DNA of 38,821 bases, from positions 1 to 38,821 of the forward strand of contig JALCNL010000012.1 in assembly GCA_022649055.1 (NCBI GenBank), written 5' to 3'. Made by a program: the position numbers and the translations under genes. This stretch comes from Megasphaera sp. (GTDB taxonomy: Bacteria; Bacillota; Negativicutes; Veillonellales; Megasphaeraceae). Below the pieces are notes generated by a model, which was given only the letters and a program-made list of their open reading frames with translations, was not told the DNA's origin and made no database searches. How positions within the stretch are numbered: position 1 is the first letter of the stretch; each line of letters begins with the position of its first letter. Below, piece after piece: positions 24,136 to 32,454 of the stretch.

Positions 24136-25170
24136 TTATGGAACAGTTTTTTCCTGCGCTACTGCTTCTGCCTCACGATTAATACTGGACAAAGTAGCCA
24201 TATTCGTAACTGCATACAGCACCGACTTCAAAATAACGGTCGCTAAAACAGCTCCTGTTCCTTCCCCCAAAGCCATCTCTGCATGAATAGGCACCTCATA
24301 TTCATCAATGCCGGCCATACGCAATGCCATGCCCATCCCCGATTCTCTCGACATATGAGACGGCAAGGAATAGTTTTTGACCTCAGGGTTTAGCTGAACG
24401 GCACATGCTAATGCTACGGCAGTAATAAAGCCATCAATGTAAAACGGCAGCTGGTGTTCCCTACAGGCCAGCATCGCACCACACAAGGCAGCCAAATCAA
24501 AACCACCGACATATCTGATCGCATCCGCCGCCGTATGAATCTGCGGTGCATATCGCTTTACTCCCTTGCTAACTATTTCACGTTTTTGCAGAACCTGGCT
24601 ATAGTTCCCCTGTGCGGAACCATAGCCTACAAGAAAGGCTGCATTAGGTGGTGCAATTGCCGTTAAAACGGCCGCAGAAGTGGTTGTATTACCAATTCCC
24701 ATTTCACCAAAGGAAAGAAAATTATATCCTTTTTCTTTGGCCCAATATACCATATTTTGGCCGGCTTTCAACGCTTTATTCAATTCCTCCTTTGTCATCG
24801 CCGGCTCTACAGAAAAATCTTTCGTACCACGAGCCACTTTATAATTTATCCCTACCGCCTCTTCATGGTCAATGCCAACGTCAACAACCTGCCATGGAAT
24901 GTTATTGCAGCGGCAAAAACAGCTTACCGCTGCCGAACCTTCTACCATATGTTTTGACTGCATATATGTAATCTCAGGAAGCTGCTGAACAATTCCCGAT
25001 CGGACAACACCATTATCAGCGGCAAAAATAAGATGTACCGGATTAAGTTTTTTTTCAAAATGTCCCCATGCCAAAAACACTTTACGGATTTGCTTCTCCC
25101 ATATACCTAAACTGCCTGGGGGTTTTGCCATATTATTGATGCGTTGTTCCACTTCTTCTGCAAAATTCAT
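24136..25170 (-). CDS. cobT: Nicotinate-nucleotide:dimethylbenzimidazole phosphoribosyltransferase
   Basis: This 344-residue CobT-family enzyme transfers phosphoribose from nicotinate mononucleotide to the lower-ligand base of cobamides. Both conserved glutamates are present: E156 in FGEMGIGNTT and E303 in LGEGTGA, corresponding to E174 and E317 of the Salmonella enzyme. The N-terminal AKPPGSLG motif and AADNGVV loop are also kept, though N replaces the usual H in ADHG. The ATG directly follows the stop of the thioesterase gene. No other cobamide genes are nearby. In relatives such as Sporomusa, CobT homologues (ArsAB) activate phenol and cresol instead, so the base used here is open. Confidence 0.88.
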   Translation of the reverse strand: MNFAEEVEQRINNMAKPPGSLGIWEKQIRKVFLAWGHFEKKLNPVHLIFAADNGVVRSGIVQQLPEITYMQSKHMVEGSAAVSCFCRCNNIPWQVVDVGIDHEEAVGINYKVARGTKDFSVEPAMTKEELNKALKAGQNMVYWAKEKGYNFLSFGEMGIGNTTTSAAVLTAIAPPNAAFLVGYGSAQGNYSQVLQKREIVSKGVKRYAPQIHTAADAIRYVGGFDLAALCGAMLACREHQLPFYIDGFITAVALACAVQLNPEVKNYSLPSHMSRESGMGMALRMAGIDEYEVPIHAEMALGEGTGAVLATVILKSVLYAVTNMATLSSINREAEAVAQEKTVP

Positions 25171-25620
25171 CTAGCAGCACTCCTTCAATCGGCAATATAA
25201 TTGCTGCCGCTCTAACGCAGATGTTTCCAGCGCAGCCAGTTTTACATAATGCGGCAAAGGCCTCCCGGACGCTTCATCAATATGTGCAAATGTCACAAAA
25301 CATTCCGCTGCTTTTTCTTTCACAGGAAGAATTGTCATGCAAATATAAACTCCTACACTAGCTGTTCCTGCATAAATAATCGTACTTGCAATACGAATAG
25401 AATCATTTTTATGTACAGGCTGAAGAAAAGATAATCGCTCTAATCCAGCACACACAATATGGGATGTCTGTAAAAAATTTTGTACGGCTAAAAAACCACA
25501 TTCTATCATGTAAGAGGCTGCCTGTCCGGCAAACAACGTATCATGTGGATTCAAATCTTTTCCCAATACCATATGCACCGCTGAAATATGTGCATCACAA
25601 CCCAATCGAACCTCTGCCAT
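25171..25620 (-). CDS. Hotdog-fold acyl-CoA thioesterase
   Basis: This 149-residue protein of the acyl-CoA thioesterase (YciA/BACH-like) group hydrolyses acyl-CoA to acid and CoA. The active-site stretch NPHDTLFAGQAASYMIE matches the family pattern N..G.LFGG....D, with E in the last position. Central strands RIASTIIYAG and GVYICMTI follow. It is the first gene of a unit with cobT, overlapping at stop/start. The link between a thioesterase and CobT is not understood. Confidence 0.78.
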   Translation of the reverse strand: MAEVRLGCDAHISAVHMVLGKDLNPHDTLFAGQAASYMIECGFLAVQNFLQTSHIVCAGLERLSFLQPVHKNDSIRIASTIIYAGTASVGVYICMTILPVKEKAAECFVTFAHIDEASGRPLPHYVKLAALETSALERQQLYCRLKECC

Positions 25621-25777
25621 ATATATTCATCCTTTCACTAAATTAAATACATCTGTTTATTATTGTAACTCATACAAGCAAGAACTTCTACCTTACAGCA
25701 ATATAACACAACACTCTCATATTGCATTTTTTTTTGATATTTTGTTATTCTTATCTATATATTCTCTTTATACATAC

Positions 25778-25819
25778 ATTCATTTTAGTAAAATCATAAT
25801 TGATTTTACTAAAATGAAT
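25778..25819. promoter_or_regulatory. Double palindrome upstream of the LacI-family gene
   Basis: Two 19-bp arms are exact inverted repeats around TAAT. Each arm also contains its own 13-bp palindrome, ATTTTAGTAAAAT and ATTTTACTAAAAT. Their centres (25788 and 25809) are 21 bp apart, two helical turns. This suits a pair of operator half-complexes for the adjacent regulator. Confidence 0.6.
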
Positions 25820-25847
25820 TGAAAAATACTAACATTTGTGTCACAAT
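25819..25847 (+). promoter_or_regulatory. Candidate promoter of the LacI-family gene
   Basis: TTGAAA (25819-25824), a 17-bp spacer and CACAAT (25842-25847) lie 26 bp upstream of the ATG and abut the palindromes. Confidence 0.45.
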
Positions 25848-25873
25848 ACATAATAGAAATTGAGGTGCATACT

Positions 25874-26890
25874 ATGTCTACAATAAAAGATATCGCCAAA
25901 GATGCCGGTGTATCCATCGCCACTGTATCTATTGTATTAAATGGCAAGGGAAAAGAACGCAAAATCTCTCAGGATACGCAGACCCGGATTTATCAAATAG
26001 CAAAAAAGTTAAATTACGTACCAAATCAATCCGCAAAAAAGTTGCGATCTATGCAGGAAGACAGCTATGCTGTAGCATTTTATTGGGCTACAGATTTTCG
26101 TATTAACTATTTAGCTCGAATTACATTAGGCCTCCAGGAAGAAATGCTGTGCCAGAAAAAACACATTCATTTAACCGTTGTTCCATATAAAGTAGACCAG
26201 CTAAAGGAACAAATGGCGCTTACACAGAACACTTTTTTCAACGGTATCATCATCGCCAATATGTCTGATAAAGATTTAGAATTTTTAAATACATGGACAC
26301 CTTCTTTTCCAATTGTACTTTTTAATCGTGAAATGGATAAATTCAGCAGCGTTACTATGGATAACTATAAAGTGGGTAAACAAGTCGCTCATCATTTTCT
26401 CAGCAAAAACCTTTTTGATGCTGCTGTACTCACACATGGCACAACATTTCCCATTATGCGTAAATGGATGAAAGGTTTTCTTGATACATATGCAGAAGCA
26501 GGCCATCCGCTGCAAGAGGATAAAATCATACTTTGCAATACATCTTCTGCCAGCGCCATTGATGTTTGTAAAAAATTGTATGCAGAAAAGCGCCTTCCTA
26601 AAGCAATGTTTTGCGAATCAGATGTATTAGCTCACGGAATGCTTTTTGCTTGTCATGAATTAGGCGTGTCTATCCCTCGTGACCTTGAAGTCTTTACAGT
26701 CGGCATCAACATGCCTGAATTAAATGATTATGCCGTTCCATCCTTATCGCGCATTGATATCCCTATGGGTGCGATCGGCGCCCAATGTATGCATCTGCTG
26801 ATTGATCTTATTGAAAAAAAAATTACTCACCCTGCAACAATTTATTTAGAAGGCAAGAAAATTATTGCCCAGTCATCACCGGGGAAATAA
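25874..26890 (+). CDS. LacI family transcriptional regulator
   Basis: This 338-residue regulator has an N-terminal helix-turn-helix (TIKDIAKDAGVSIATVSIVLNG) and hinge helix (NQSAKKLRS). A periplasmic-binding-protein-like sensor domain follows (about 60-335). LacI proteins bind palindromic operators and release or gain affinity with a sugar or nucleoside ligand. The ATG at 25874 follows GAGGTG. It stands alone with its own terminator and is convergent with the dehydrogenase gene. The palindromes at 25778-25819 suggest autoregulation. The ligand is unknown and no sugar genes are nearby. Confidence 0.9.
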   Translation: MSTIKDIAKDAGVSIATVSIVLNGKGKERKISQDTQTRIYQIAKKLNYVPNQSAKKLRSMQEDSYAVAFYWATDFRINYLARITLGLQEEMLCQKKHIHLTVVPYKVDQLKEQMALTQNTFFNGIIIANMSDKDLEFLNTWTPSFPIVLFNREMDKFSSVTMDNYKVGKQVAHHFLSKNLFDAAVLTHGTTFPIMRKWMKGFLDTYAEAGHPLQEDKIILCNTSSASAIDVCKKLYAEKRLPKAMFCESDVLAHGMLFACHELGVSIPRDLEVFTVGINMPELNDYAVPSLSRIDIPMGAIGAQCMHLLIDLIEKKITHPATIYLEGKKIIAQSSPGK

Positions 26891-26954
26891 TTTATATTTT
26901 ATTGTTGTATATGTATATTACATAAATGACTTTCCATTTATTTTTCTTGCTTAA

Positions 26955-26990
26955 AACAACCATTTACCATGACAATGGTTGTTTTTTTTT
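26955..26990 (+). terminator. Terminator of the LacI-family gene
   Basis: The 10-bp stem AACAACCATT/AATGGTTGTT is followed by a long T run. Confidence 0.85.
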
Positions 26991-26994
26991 GTAC

Positions 26995-27031
26995 AAAAAA
27001 GCAGATACACCAATAAAAACAATGTATCTGC
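26995..27031 (-). terminator. Terminator of the D-2-hydroxyacid dehydrogenase gene
   Basis: On the minus strand GCAGATACA/TGTATCTGC (27001-27031) is followed by TTTTTT. It lies back to back with the terminator of the LacI-family gene. Confidence 0.8.
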
Positions 27032-27045
27032 TTCAGACGTATTTT

Positions 27046-27993
27046 TTACAAGATAACGTTTCTTTGATTTCCCGTAAGATATGTGTCAATATTATCAAAA
27101 ACAATAACAGCACGTTTTTGCATAGACTCTTGTGTAGCAAAAGCAACATGCGGAGTAACAATAGTATTTTTTGCATGGAGGAGCGGATGGTTCGTATCAA
27201 GAGGTGGTTCCTTTTCAAAAACGTCAATGCCAGCACCCGCAATTTGTCCCTTATTAAGAGCATCTGCAAGAGCCTGTGAATCGACAACAGGTCCCCGGGC
27301 TTCATTAACAAGAATTGCAGTCGGTTTCATATAAGAAAGAGTTTTTGCATTAATAATTCCTTTAGATTTATCTGTTACAGGGCAGTGCAACGATACAATA
27401 TCGGCCTGCTCCATTATTTCTTTCATCGGAAGATAAGTGATTATATCTGTATTTGATTTATGTGAAAAACCATTATATGCAATAATCTTTGCTCCAAAAG
27501 CATGTACAAGCTGAGCCACCCGGTTACCAATCGCGCCAGTACCAATCAGTGCAACTGTTTTCCCTTCTAATTCCGTGCCAATAAAACCAGTTTTTGTACC
27601 CCCAGCACGGCATGCTCTATCCACCTGAGGGACATAACGCAAAAGTGACAAAATCATTGCCAGTGTCAATTCTGCCACTGCCACCGTAGAATACCCGGAA
27701 GCGTTACTGACGGCAATTCCTTTAGCTTTTGCCGCAGCAAGATCAACATGATCTACTCCCGTAAAAGCAACATTAATATATTTAAGCTTCGGGCAGGCGT
27801 TAATAACAGCTGCCTTCAATGGCATATTCGCAATAATAAGGATATCTGCATCCTTTGCTTCTTCAATTTGAACAGCCGTGTCATCACTGCGTTCATAAGC
27901 TGCAAATTCATATCCCTTTTCCCTTAACGGTTTAACATACGATTCAAGAAGTTCTTTACTAATTCCTAAAGATTCAAGCAGTACAATTTTCAT
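27046..27993 (-). CDS. D-isomer-specific 2-hydroxyacid dehydrogenase
   Basis: This 315-residue NAD-dependent dehydrogenase interconverts 2-oxo acids and D-2-hydroxy acids. The Rossmann motif GTGAIG lies at 151-156. The catalytic residues are R233 (NEARGPVVD), E262 (DVFEKEPP) and H282 (TPHVAF). The N-terminal half supplies the substrate domain. Substrate range cannot be told; glycerate, lactate or branched 2-hydroxy acids are all possible. It lies 158 bases downstream of a GntR-family gene on the same strand, which may control it. Confidence 0.9.
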   Translation of the reverse strand: MKIVLLESLGISKELLESYVKPLREKGYEFAAYERSDDTAVQIEEAKDADILIIANMPLKAAVINACPKLKYINVAFTGVDHVDLAAAKAKGIAVSNASGYSTVAVAELTLAMILSLLRYVPQVDRACRAGGTKTGFIGTELEGKTVALIGTGAIGNRVAQLVHAFGAKIIAYNGFSHKSNTDIITYLPMKEIMEQADIVSLHCPVTDKSKGIINAKTLSYMKPTAILVNEARGPVVDSQALADALNKGQIAGAGIDVFEKEPPLDTNHPLLHAKNTIVTPHVAFATQESMQKRAVIVFDNIDTYLTGNQRNVIL

Positions 27994-28151
27994 AATCTAA
28001 ACTCCCTTCAACAATAAAACTAATAGATAAATACACCCGCCATCACTGGTACTACCAATTTACGATGTTATAATACCACACTTAATCTAAAAAGTCTATA
28101 AAAAAGTACCTTACTCTGCTCGGGAACTGCCGCTCCCATTTTTATTAAAAA

Positions 28152-28838
28152 TTATATATGTATCGTCAATGACATGCGATCTATTATATCATAATGCTGA
28201 TCAATGGCTTGAATTCCCTGTTTGGGATTTCCCTGCACAAAACTTTTATAAATAGCAATATGAGCATTATGCAACTGCTTCATAATATCCGGCGAAGCAT
28301 GTCGCAATACCGTACCAATCCACTGTCTATACACAGCAGAAATAGAATTCATCATGGTAATCAACAACGTGTTTTTTGTTGCACGAACTAGTAAATAATG
28401 AATTTCTTCATCAATCTTAATTTGCATTTCTAAATCGGCAGTGGGAAAAACATCTAATAATTCAGTCATTTTAAAAAGATACTTATTTTCATCTCGTTTT
28501 TTATACGCCAAATCATAAATAGTTTTTTCAATACCTCGTCTAAATTGGCAGATATCAGCTGCATTAGTTTGATGTAAGATAATCATCATTTCAATAGCAT
28601 TAGAAAAGCTTTGTGCAATATTACCACTTAAATAATTTCCGCGTCCCTGCTGACTCTCAATAAGTCCCATATTTTCTAACCGTTTCAAGGCTTCCCGTGT
28701 AGAATTACGGCTAATAAACAATGTCTCGGCAATTTTTCGTTCCGAGGGAATCCGACTGCCAATTGTTATCTTTTTTTTTATAATTAATGAACGAATATAT
28801 GCTATGGCTTTTTCGTACTCTTTTTTGTTCTCTTCCAT
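28152..28838 (-). CDS. GntR family transcriptional regulator (FadR/FCD type)
   Basis: This regulator of about 228 residues has an N-terminal winged helix (EKAIAYIRSLIIKKKITIGSRIPSERKIAETLFISRNSTREALKRLENMGLIE in the first 70 residues or so). An all-helical FCD-like ligand domain follows. FCD regulators usually sense organic acids. The ATG at 28838 is six bases from AAGGAG; an ATG at 28841 and a GTG at 28853 are less well placed. It may regulate the downstream dehydrogenase gene. Confidence 0.87.
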   Translation of the reverse strand: MEENKKEYEKAIAYIRSLIIKKKITIGSRIPSERKIAETLFISRNSTREALKRLENMGLIESQQGRGNYLSGNIAQSFSNAIEMMIILHQTNAADICQFRRGIEKTIYDLAYKKRDENKYLFKMTELLDVFPTADLEMQIKIDEEIHYLLVRATKNTLLITMMNSISAVYRQWIGTVLRHASPDIMKQLHNAHIAIYKSFVQGNPKQGIQAIDQHYDIIDRMSLTIHI

Positions 28839-28909
28839 CATATGCTCCTTCACAATAACTATAACAATAGGTCTCCGTCATTTGTATTTTATCATGTTAC
28901 TAGATAAAG

Positions 28910-28964
28910 CTCAACTAAAAGAGACCTCAAAAAAAATGTATTCTTTCGAGGTCTCTTTTAGTTG
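28910..28964 (-). terminator. Terminator of purB
   Basis: An 18-bp perfect stem pairs 28910-28927 with 28947-28964. T-rich flanks are present on both strands. It lies directly behind the purB stop. Confidence 0.75.
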
Positions 28965-28970
28965 AATTTT

Positions 28971-30263
28971 TTATAGGCCAAATCGAGCAAAGATAGTATC
29001 TACATGACGAAGCATCTTATTGACGTCAAAACAACTTTCGATTTCTTCCGTTGTCATAAAATTAGCAACATCTTCGTCTTTTTTTAAATTTTCCAAAAAA
29101 TCTTCTCCTTCAAGCCAACGTTTCATCGCATTACGCTGTACCCATCGATACGCCTGTTCGCGAACAGCACCTTTTTCCACAAGTGTATTAAGCAGGATCG
29201 GACTGTAAATAAGTCCGCCTGTAAGATTTAAATCTTTGAGCATCTTATCTGGATATACAATAAGGCGGTCCATAACGTTTGTAAAAGTCTGGAGCATATA
29301 ATCCAGCGCAATCGTACTATCCGGAAGAATAATACGTTCTACAGAAGAGTGAGAAATATCCCGTTCATGCCAAAGTGCCACATCTTCCAATGCTGCTTGA
29401 GAATTACCGCGGATTACACGCGCAAGACCACACATGCGTTCACACGTAATAGGATTTCGTTTATGCGGCATAATAGATGATCCTTTTTGCTTTGGACTAA
29501 AATATTCTTCCGCTTCACGAACTTCTGTCCGTTGGAGGTGTCGGATTTCTGTTGCGAATTTATCAATAGAACTAGCAATAACAGCAAGTGTCGACACAAA
29601 CTCCGCATGACGATCACGCTGTAAGGTTTGTGTAGAAATCAGAGCCGGTTCAATGCCCAGCTTTTCACAAACATATTGTTCGACAAAAGGATCAATATCA
29701 GCATAGGTCCCGACAGCGCCCGAAATTTTACCAACAGCAATTGCTTTTTTTGCATGTTTCATGCGTTCGATATTTCTATCTGTTTCAGCAAGCCATACAC
29801 AAAGTTTAAGTCCAAATGTCGTAGCTTCAGCATGAATACCATGCGTACGGCCAATCATAGGAGTATATTTAAATTCAACAGCACGCCGGCGCAAAACTTC
29901 ACGAAATGTTTTCAAATCCTTAATGAGAATATCCGAAGCCTGCTTAAGCATATAGCCCATAGCGGTGTCTTTTACATCTGTAGAAGTCAGACCCAAATGA
30001 ATATATTTCCCCGATTCCCCGACGTTTTCTGAGAGATTCGATACGAAAGCAGCAATATCATGATGCGTTTCCGCTTCAATTTCATGGATACGATCTACAG
30101 AAAACTTTGCTTTTTCACGAATGTCCTTAGCTGCTTCCTCAGGTACAAGTCCTAACTTCGACTGTGCTTCACTGGACAGTATTTCAACCTGTTTCAGTGT
30201 ATCCCATTCATTGAATTCTGCCCAAATCTTACCCATTTCTTCTTTCGTATAGCGTTCTATCAC
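28971..30263 (-). CDS. purB: Adenylosuccinate lyase
   Basis: This 430-residue lyase of the fumarase/aspartase superfamily cleaves SAICAR and adenylosuccinate in purine synthesis, releasing fumarate. The family signature GSSIMPHKRNPI is at 261-272. The substrate loops TSTDV (93-97) and GRTHGIHAEATTFG (138-151, with H141) are intact. The start codon is GTG, with GGGGAG six bases upstream. The gene is monocistronic, away from other pur genes. Confidence 0.96.
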   Translation of the reverse strand: MIERYTKEEMGKIWAEFNEWDTLKQVEILSSEAQSKLGLVPEEAAKDIREKAKFSVDRIHEIEAETHHDIAAFVSNLSENVGESGKYIHLGLTSTDVKDTAMGYMLKQASDILIKDLKTFREVLRRRAVEFKYTPMIGRTHGIHAEATTFGLKLCVWLAETDRNIERMKHAKKAIAVGKISGAVGTYADIDPFVEQYVCEKLGIEPALISTQTLQRDRHAEFVSTLAVIASSIDKFATEIRHLQRTEVREAEEYFSPKQKGSSIMPHKRNPITCERMCGLARVIRGNSQAALEDVALWHERDISHSSVERIILPDSTIALDYMLQTFTNVMDRLIVYPDKMLKDLNLTGGLIYSPILLNTLVEKGAVREQAYRWVQRNAMKRWLEGEDFLENLKKDEDVANFMTTEEIESCFDVNKMLRHVDTIFARFGL

Positions 30264-30375
30264 TATAATCTCCCCTTTTTGAAAAAATTACCCTCTGTCG
30301 TATTCACTTGACAGCATTTTTTATCTTAGTTATATCATTATACACTATCAACCCTGTATTCGGTAGATGGTAATA

Positions 30376-31764
30376 TTATTTTCCTTCTCGCACAAGAATC
30401 TCACGCCCAACAGTTACTCCCGCCGCTGAAGCTTGTACAAGACCACGAGTTATACCCGCTCCGTCACCAATAGCAAAAAAATTGGGAATTTTCGTTTCCA
30501 GTTTATTATTAAGCTGCATGCGGCTTGAATAAAATTTAACTTCTACACCATATAACAACGTATGGCGTGAATTAGCTCCCGGTGCGATAACATCCAATGC
30601 TTCCATCATTTCTTTAATATCCTGCAAATGGCGATATGGTAAAACCAAAGATAAATCTCCTGGTGTTGCACTGGCCATCGTCGGTCGCACCAAACCACGG
30701 CGTATACGTTCCGGTGTCGACCGACGGCCGTCAAGAAAATCACCCAAACGCTGTACAATGACGCCGCCACCTAATATATTAGCTAGACGTGCAATATATT
30801 TCCCATATTTGATAGGTTCATGAAATGGCTCCGTAAAACATTTTGAAACAAGAACAGCAAAATTTGTATTTTCACTGCGTTTATGAGCATAACTATGTCC
30901 ATTCACAGTAAGCAGTCCATCGTTGTTTTCCGTAACAACAAAACCATATGGATTCATACAAAATGTGCGGATTCGATCGTCAAAAGAGCGGCTGAAATAA
31001 ATTAATTTCGATTCATACACAACTTCTGTAATATGTTCCATAACCTCTGCCGGCATTTCCACCCGAACACCAATATCAACAGCATTAGAAGTAAATGAAA
31101 GGCCTAATTTTTCAGCTTCATCCACAAACCACTCCGATCCTTCACGCCCCGGTGCACAGACTAAATATTTACAGGTATAGAACTGTTCTTTAATTTGAAC
31201 ACCTTTTACCTTTCCCGCCTCCACGAGAATATGCTGTACATCCGTATCCGCCATAATATCCACTTTGCCTGCCAGATAATCCCGCATATTTGTAAGGATT
31301 TGAGCATTGACATCTGTACCCAAATGACGGATACGTGCAGGAATAAAACGCAAATCAGCAGCCGCAGCCTTACGTTGTATTTGATGGATACGCTCCAGAT
31401 TATCATTACCATATACCTTACGATCTGCTCCACCAAATTTTCCATATATAGTATCTACATAATTAATTTTTTCCATTAATTCGTTTTTTGACATATAGTC
31501 ATCTAAGTTTCCGCCATACTCAGTGGTTAGTGTAAGTTTGCCATCACTAAAAGCTCCAGCACCCCCCCATCCACATACAACATTGCGAACCTTGTCTTTA
31601 GTCAGCGCATTTTTATTAAGGCTTGTAGCGATTCGTTCTCGGATATCTTGTCCTTTTTCCACAATAAGAATATCCAGTCCCTTATCAGCCAGTTCTAACG
31701 CTGTAAAAATACCAGCAGGACCTGCTCCAATAATAATGACATCATAATTTTTTATTGCTTTCAT
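30376..31764 (-). CDS. FAD-dependent oxidoreductase (COG2509 type)
   Basis: This 462-residue flavoprotein has an N-terminal FAD-binding Rossmann fold (DVIIIGAGPAGIFTALELADKG). The central part has the motifs GGAGAFSDGKLT and CAPGREGS, and the C-terminus returns to FAD contacts (FAIGDGAGITRGLVQASAAG). This matches the uncharacterised FAD-dependent dehydrogenase group. The substrate is unknown. The ATG at 31764 follows AGAGAGG; an upstream TTG at 31788 is less likely. A terminator-like hairpin lies in its leader. Confidence 0.85.
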   Translation of the reverse strand: MKAIKNYDVIIIGAGPAGIFTALELADKGLDILIVEKGQDIRERIATSLNKNALTKDKVRNVVCGWGGAGAFSDGKLTLTTEYGGNLDDYMSKNELMEKINYVDTIYGKFGGADRKVYGNDNLERIHQIQRKAAAADLRFIPARIRHLGTDVNAQILTNMRDYLAGKVDIMADTDVQHILVEAGKVKGVQIKEQFYTCKYLVCAPGREGSEWFVDEAEKLGLSFTSNAVDIGVRVEMPAEVMEHITEVVYESKLIYFSRSFDDRIRTFCMNPYGFVVTENNDGLLTVNGHSYAHKRSENTNFAVLVSKCFTEPFHEPIKYGKYIARLANILGGGVIVQRLGDFLDGRRSTPERIRRGLVRPTMASATPGDLSLVLPYRHLQDIKEMMEALDVIAPGANSRHTLLYGVEVKFYSSRMQLNNKLETKIPNFFAIGDGAGITRGLVQASAAGVTVGREILVREGK

Positions 31765-31789
31765 AACGAACCTCTCTTTCCATAACAAA

Positions 31790-31815
31790 AGCCCAAACGG
31801 GATACCGATTGGGCT
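31790..31815 (-). promoter_or_regulatory. Leader hairpin of the FAD oxidoreductase gene
   Basis: On the minus strand the stem AGCCCAA/TTGGGCT is followed by TTTTGTT, between the promoter and the ribosome site. It resembles an attenuator. Confidence 0.5.
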
Positions 31816-31843
31816 GATTTAACTTATTTAATTATCCTAATTC

Positions 31844-31873
31844 AGGATATCACAAAATAAGTTAACTTGTCAA
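31844..31873 (-). promoter_or_regulatory. Promoter of the FAD oxidoreductase gene
   Basis: On the minus strand there is a TTGACA (31868-31873), an 18-bp spacer and an extended TGA-TATCCT (31844-31849). Confidence 0.6.
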
Positions 31874-31883
31874 ATCAAAAATA

Positions 31884-31892
31884 TGCTATAAT
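31884..31892 (+). promoter_or_regulatory. Extended -10 promoter of the small membrane protein gene
   Basis: TGC-TATAAT (31884-31892) lies about 40 bp upstream of the ATG, without a good -35. It is divergent from the oxidoreductase promoter, with which it overlaps. Confidence 0.6.
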
Positions 31893-31930
31893 AATGTAGT
31901 ATTATCTGCTTAACGGAAAGGAGAGTCATA

Positions 31931-32371
31931 ATGGTAAAAGAGCGAAATCGTAAACGGCATGACCCTTTTGCTGAGGAAGACAAACTGGACTTAAATCGTC
32001 AAAAATTTATTTTTCTTTGGACTATGATGCTTATGGTCATTCTCCTGATTGCCTTATATTTGCAAATGGATATGATCCTTATCGGCGGGATCACAACAAT
32101 TCTTATTTTATCTACTCTTGGATTATATATAAAGTTTAGAAATTTTTATAGTATGCGCGACCGCGGACAACGTACTGCTTGTATCACTATTTCTATGTAT
32201 GCCAGCCTTATTTTAACACTTGTCTGTGCCTATTATTATGTACAAGATGAACCGCTTACACAAGAATATGCCCTTGTATTTCTTTTCGGCTTTTTCTTTT
32301 TTACGTATATGGTATACAAAAGCGTCAGCCGTTATATGGTCGTAGGAAATAAACGACAGCGTTTTCGGTAA
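31931..32371 (+). CDS. Small membrane protein of unknown function
   Basis: This 146-residue protein has a charged N-terminus (about 25 residues, RNRKRHDPFAEEDK) followed by four hydrophobic helices in two pairs (roughly 26-45, 47-66, 82-100 and 112-128). The C-terminus is basic. I do not recognise a family. AAAGGAGAG precedes the ATG. It has its own promoter and terminator and is divergent from the FAD oxidoreductase gene. Confidence 0.7.
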   Translation: MVKERNRKRHDPFAEEDKLDLNRQKFIFLWTMMLMVILLIALYLQMDMILIGGITTILILSTLGLYIKFRNFYSMRDRGQRTACITISMYASLILTLVCAYYYVQDEPLTQEYALVFLFGFFFFTYMVYKSVSRYMVVGNKRQRFR

Positions 32372-32403
32372 ATCTTTATTTTTCAGTTGCATAACGTAAC
32401 GTA

Positions 32404-32440
32404 AAAAAATGGGTATCTATTAACAGATGCCCATTTTTTT
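32404..32440. terminator. Bidirectional terminator between the membrane protein gene and pta
   Basis: The stem AATGGGTATCT/AGATGCCCATT is flanked by A and T runs on the two sides, serving two convergent genes. Confidence 0.85.
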
Positions 32441-32454
32441 ATTATTTAGATATA

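Noticed and set aside
25621-25777. Possible cobalamin riboswitch upstream of the thioesterase/cobT operon
   Set aside because: No B12-box-like core or long folded leader could be seen; the stretch is AT-rich and unstructured by eye.
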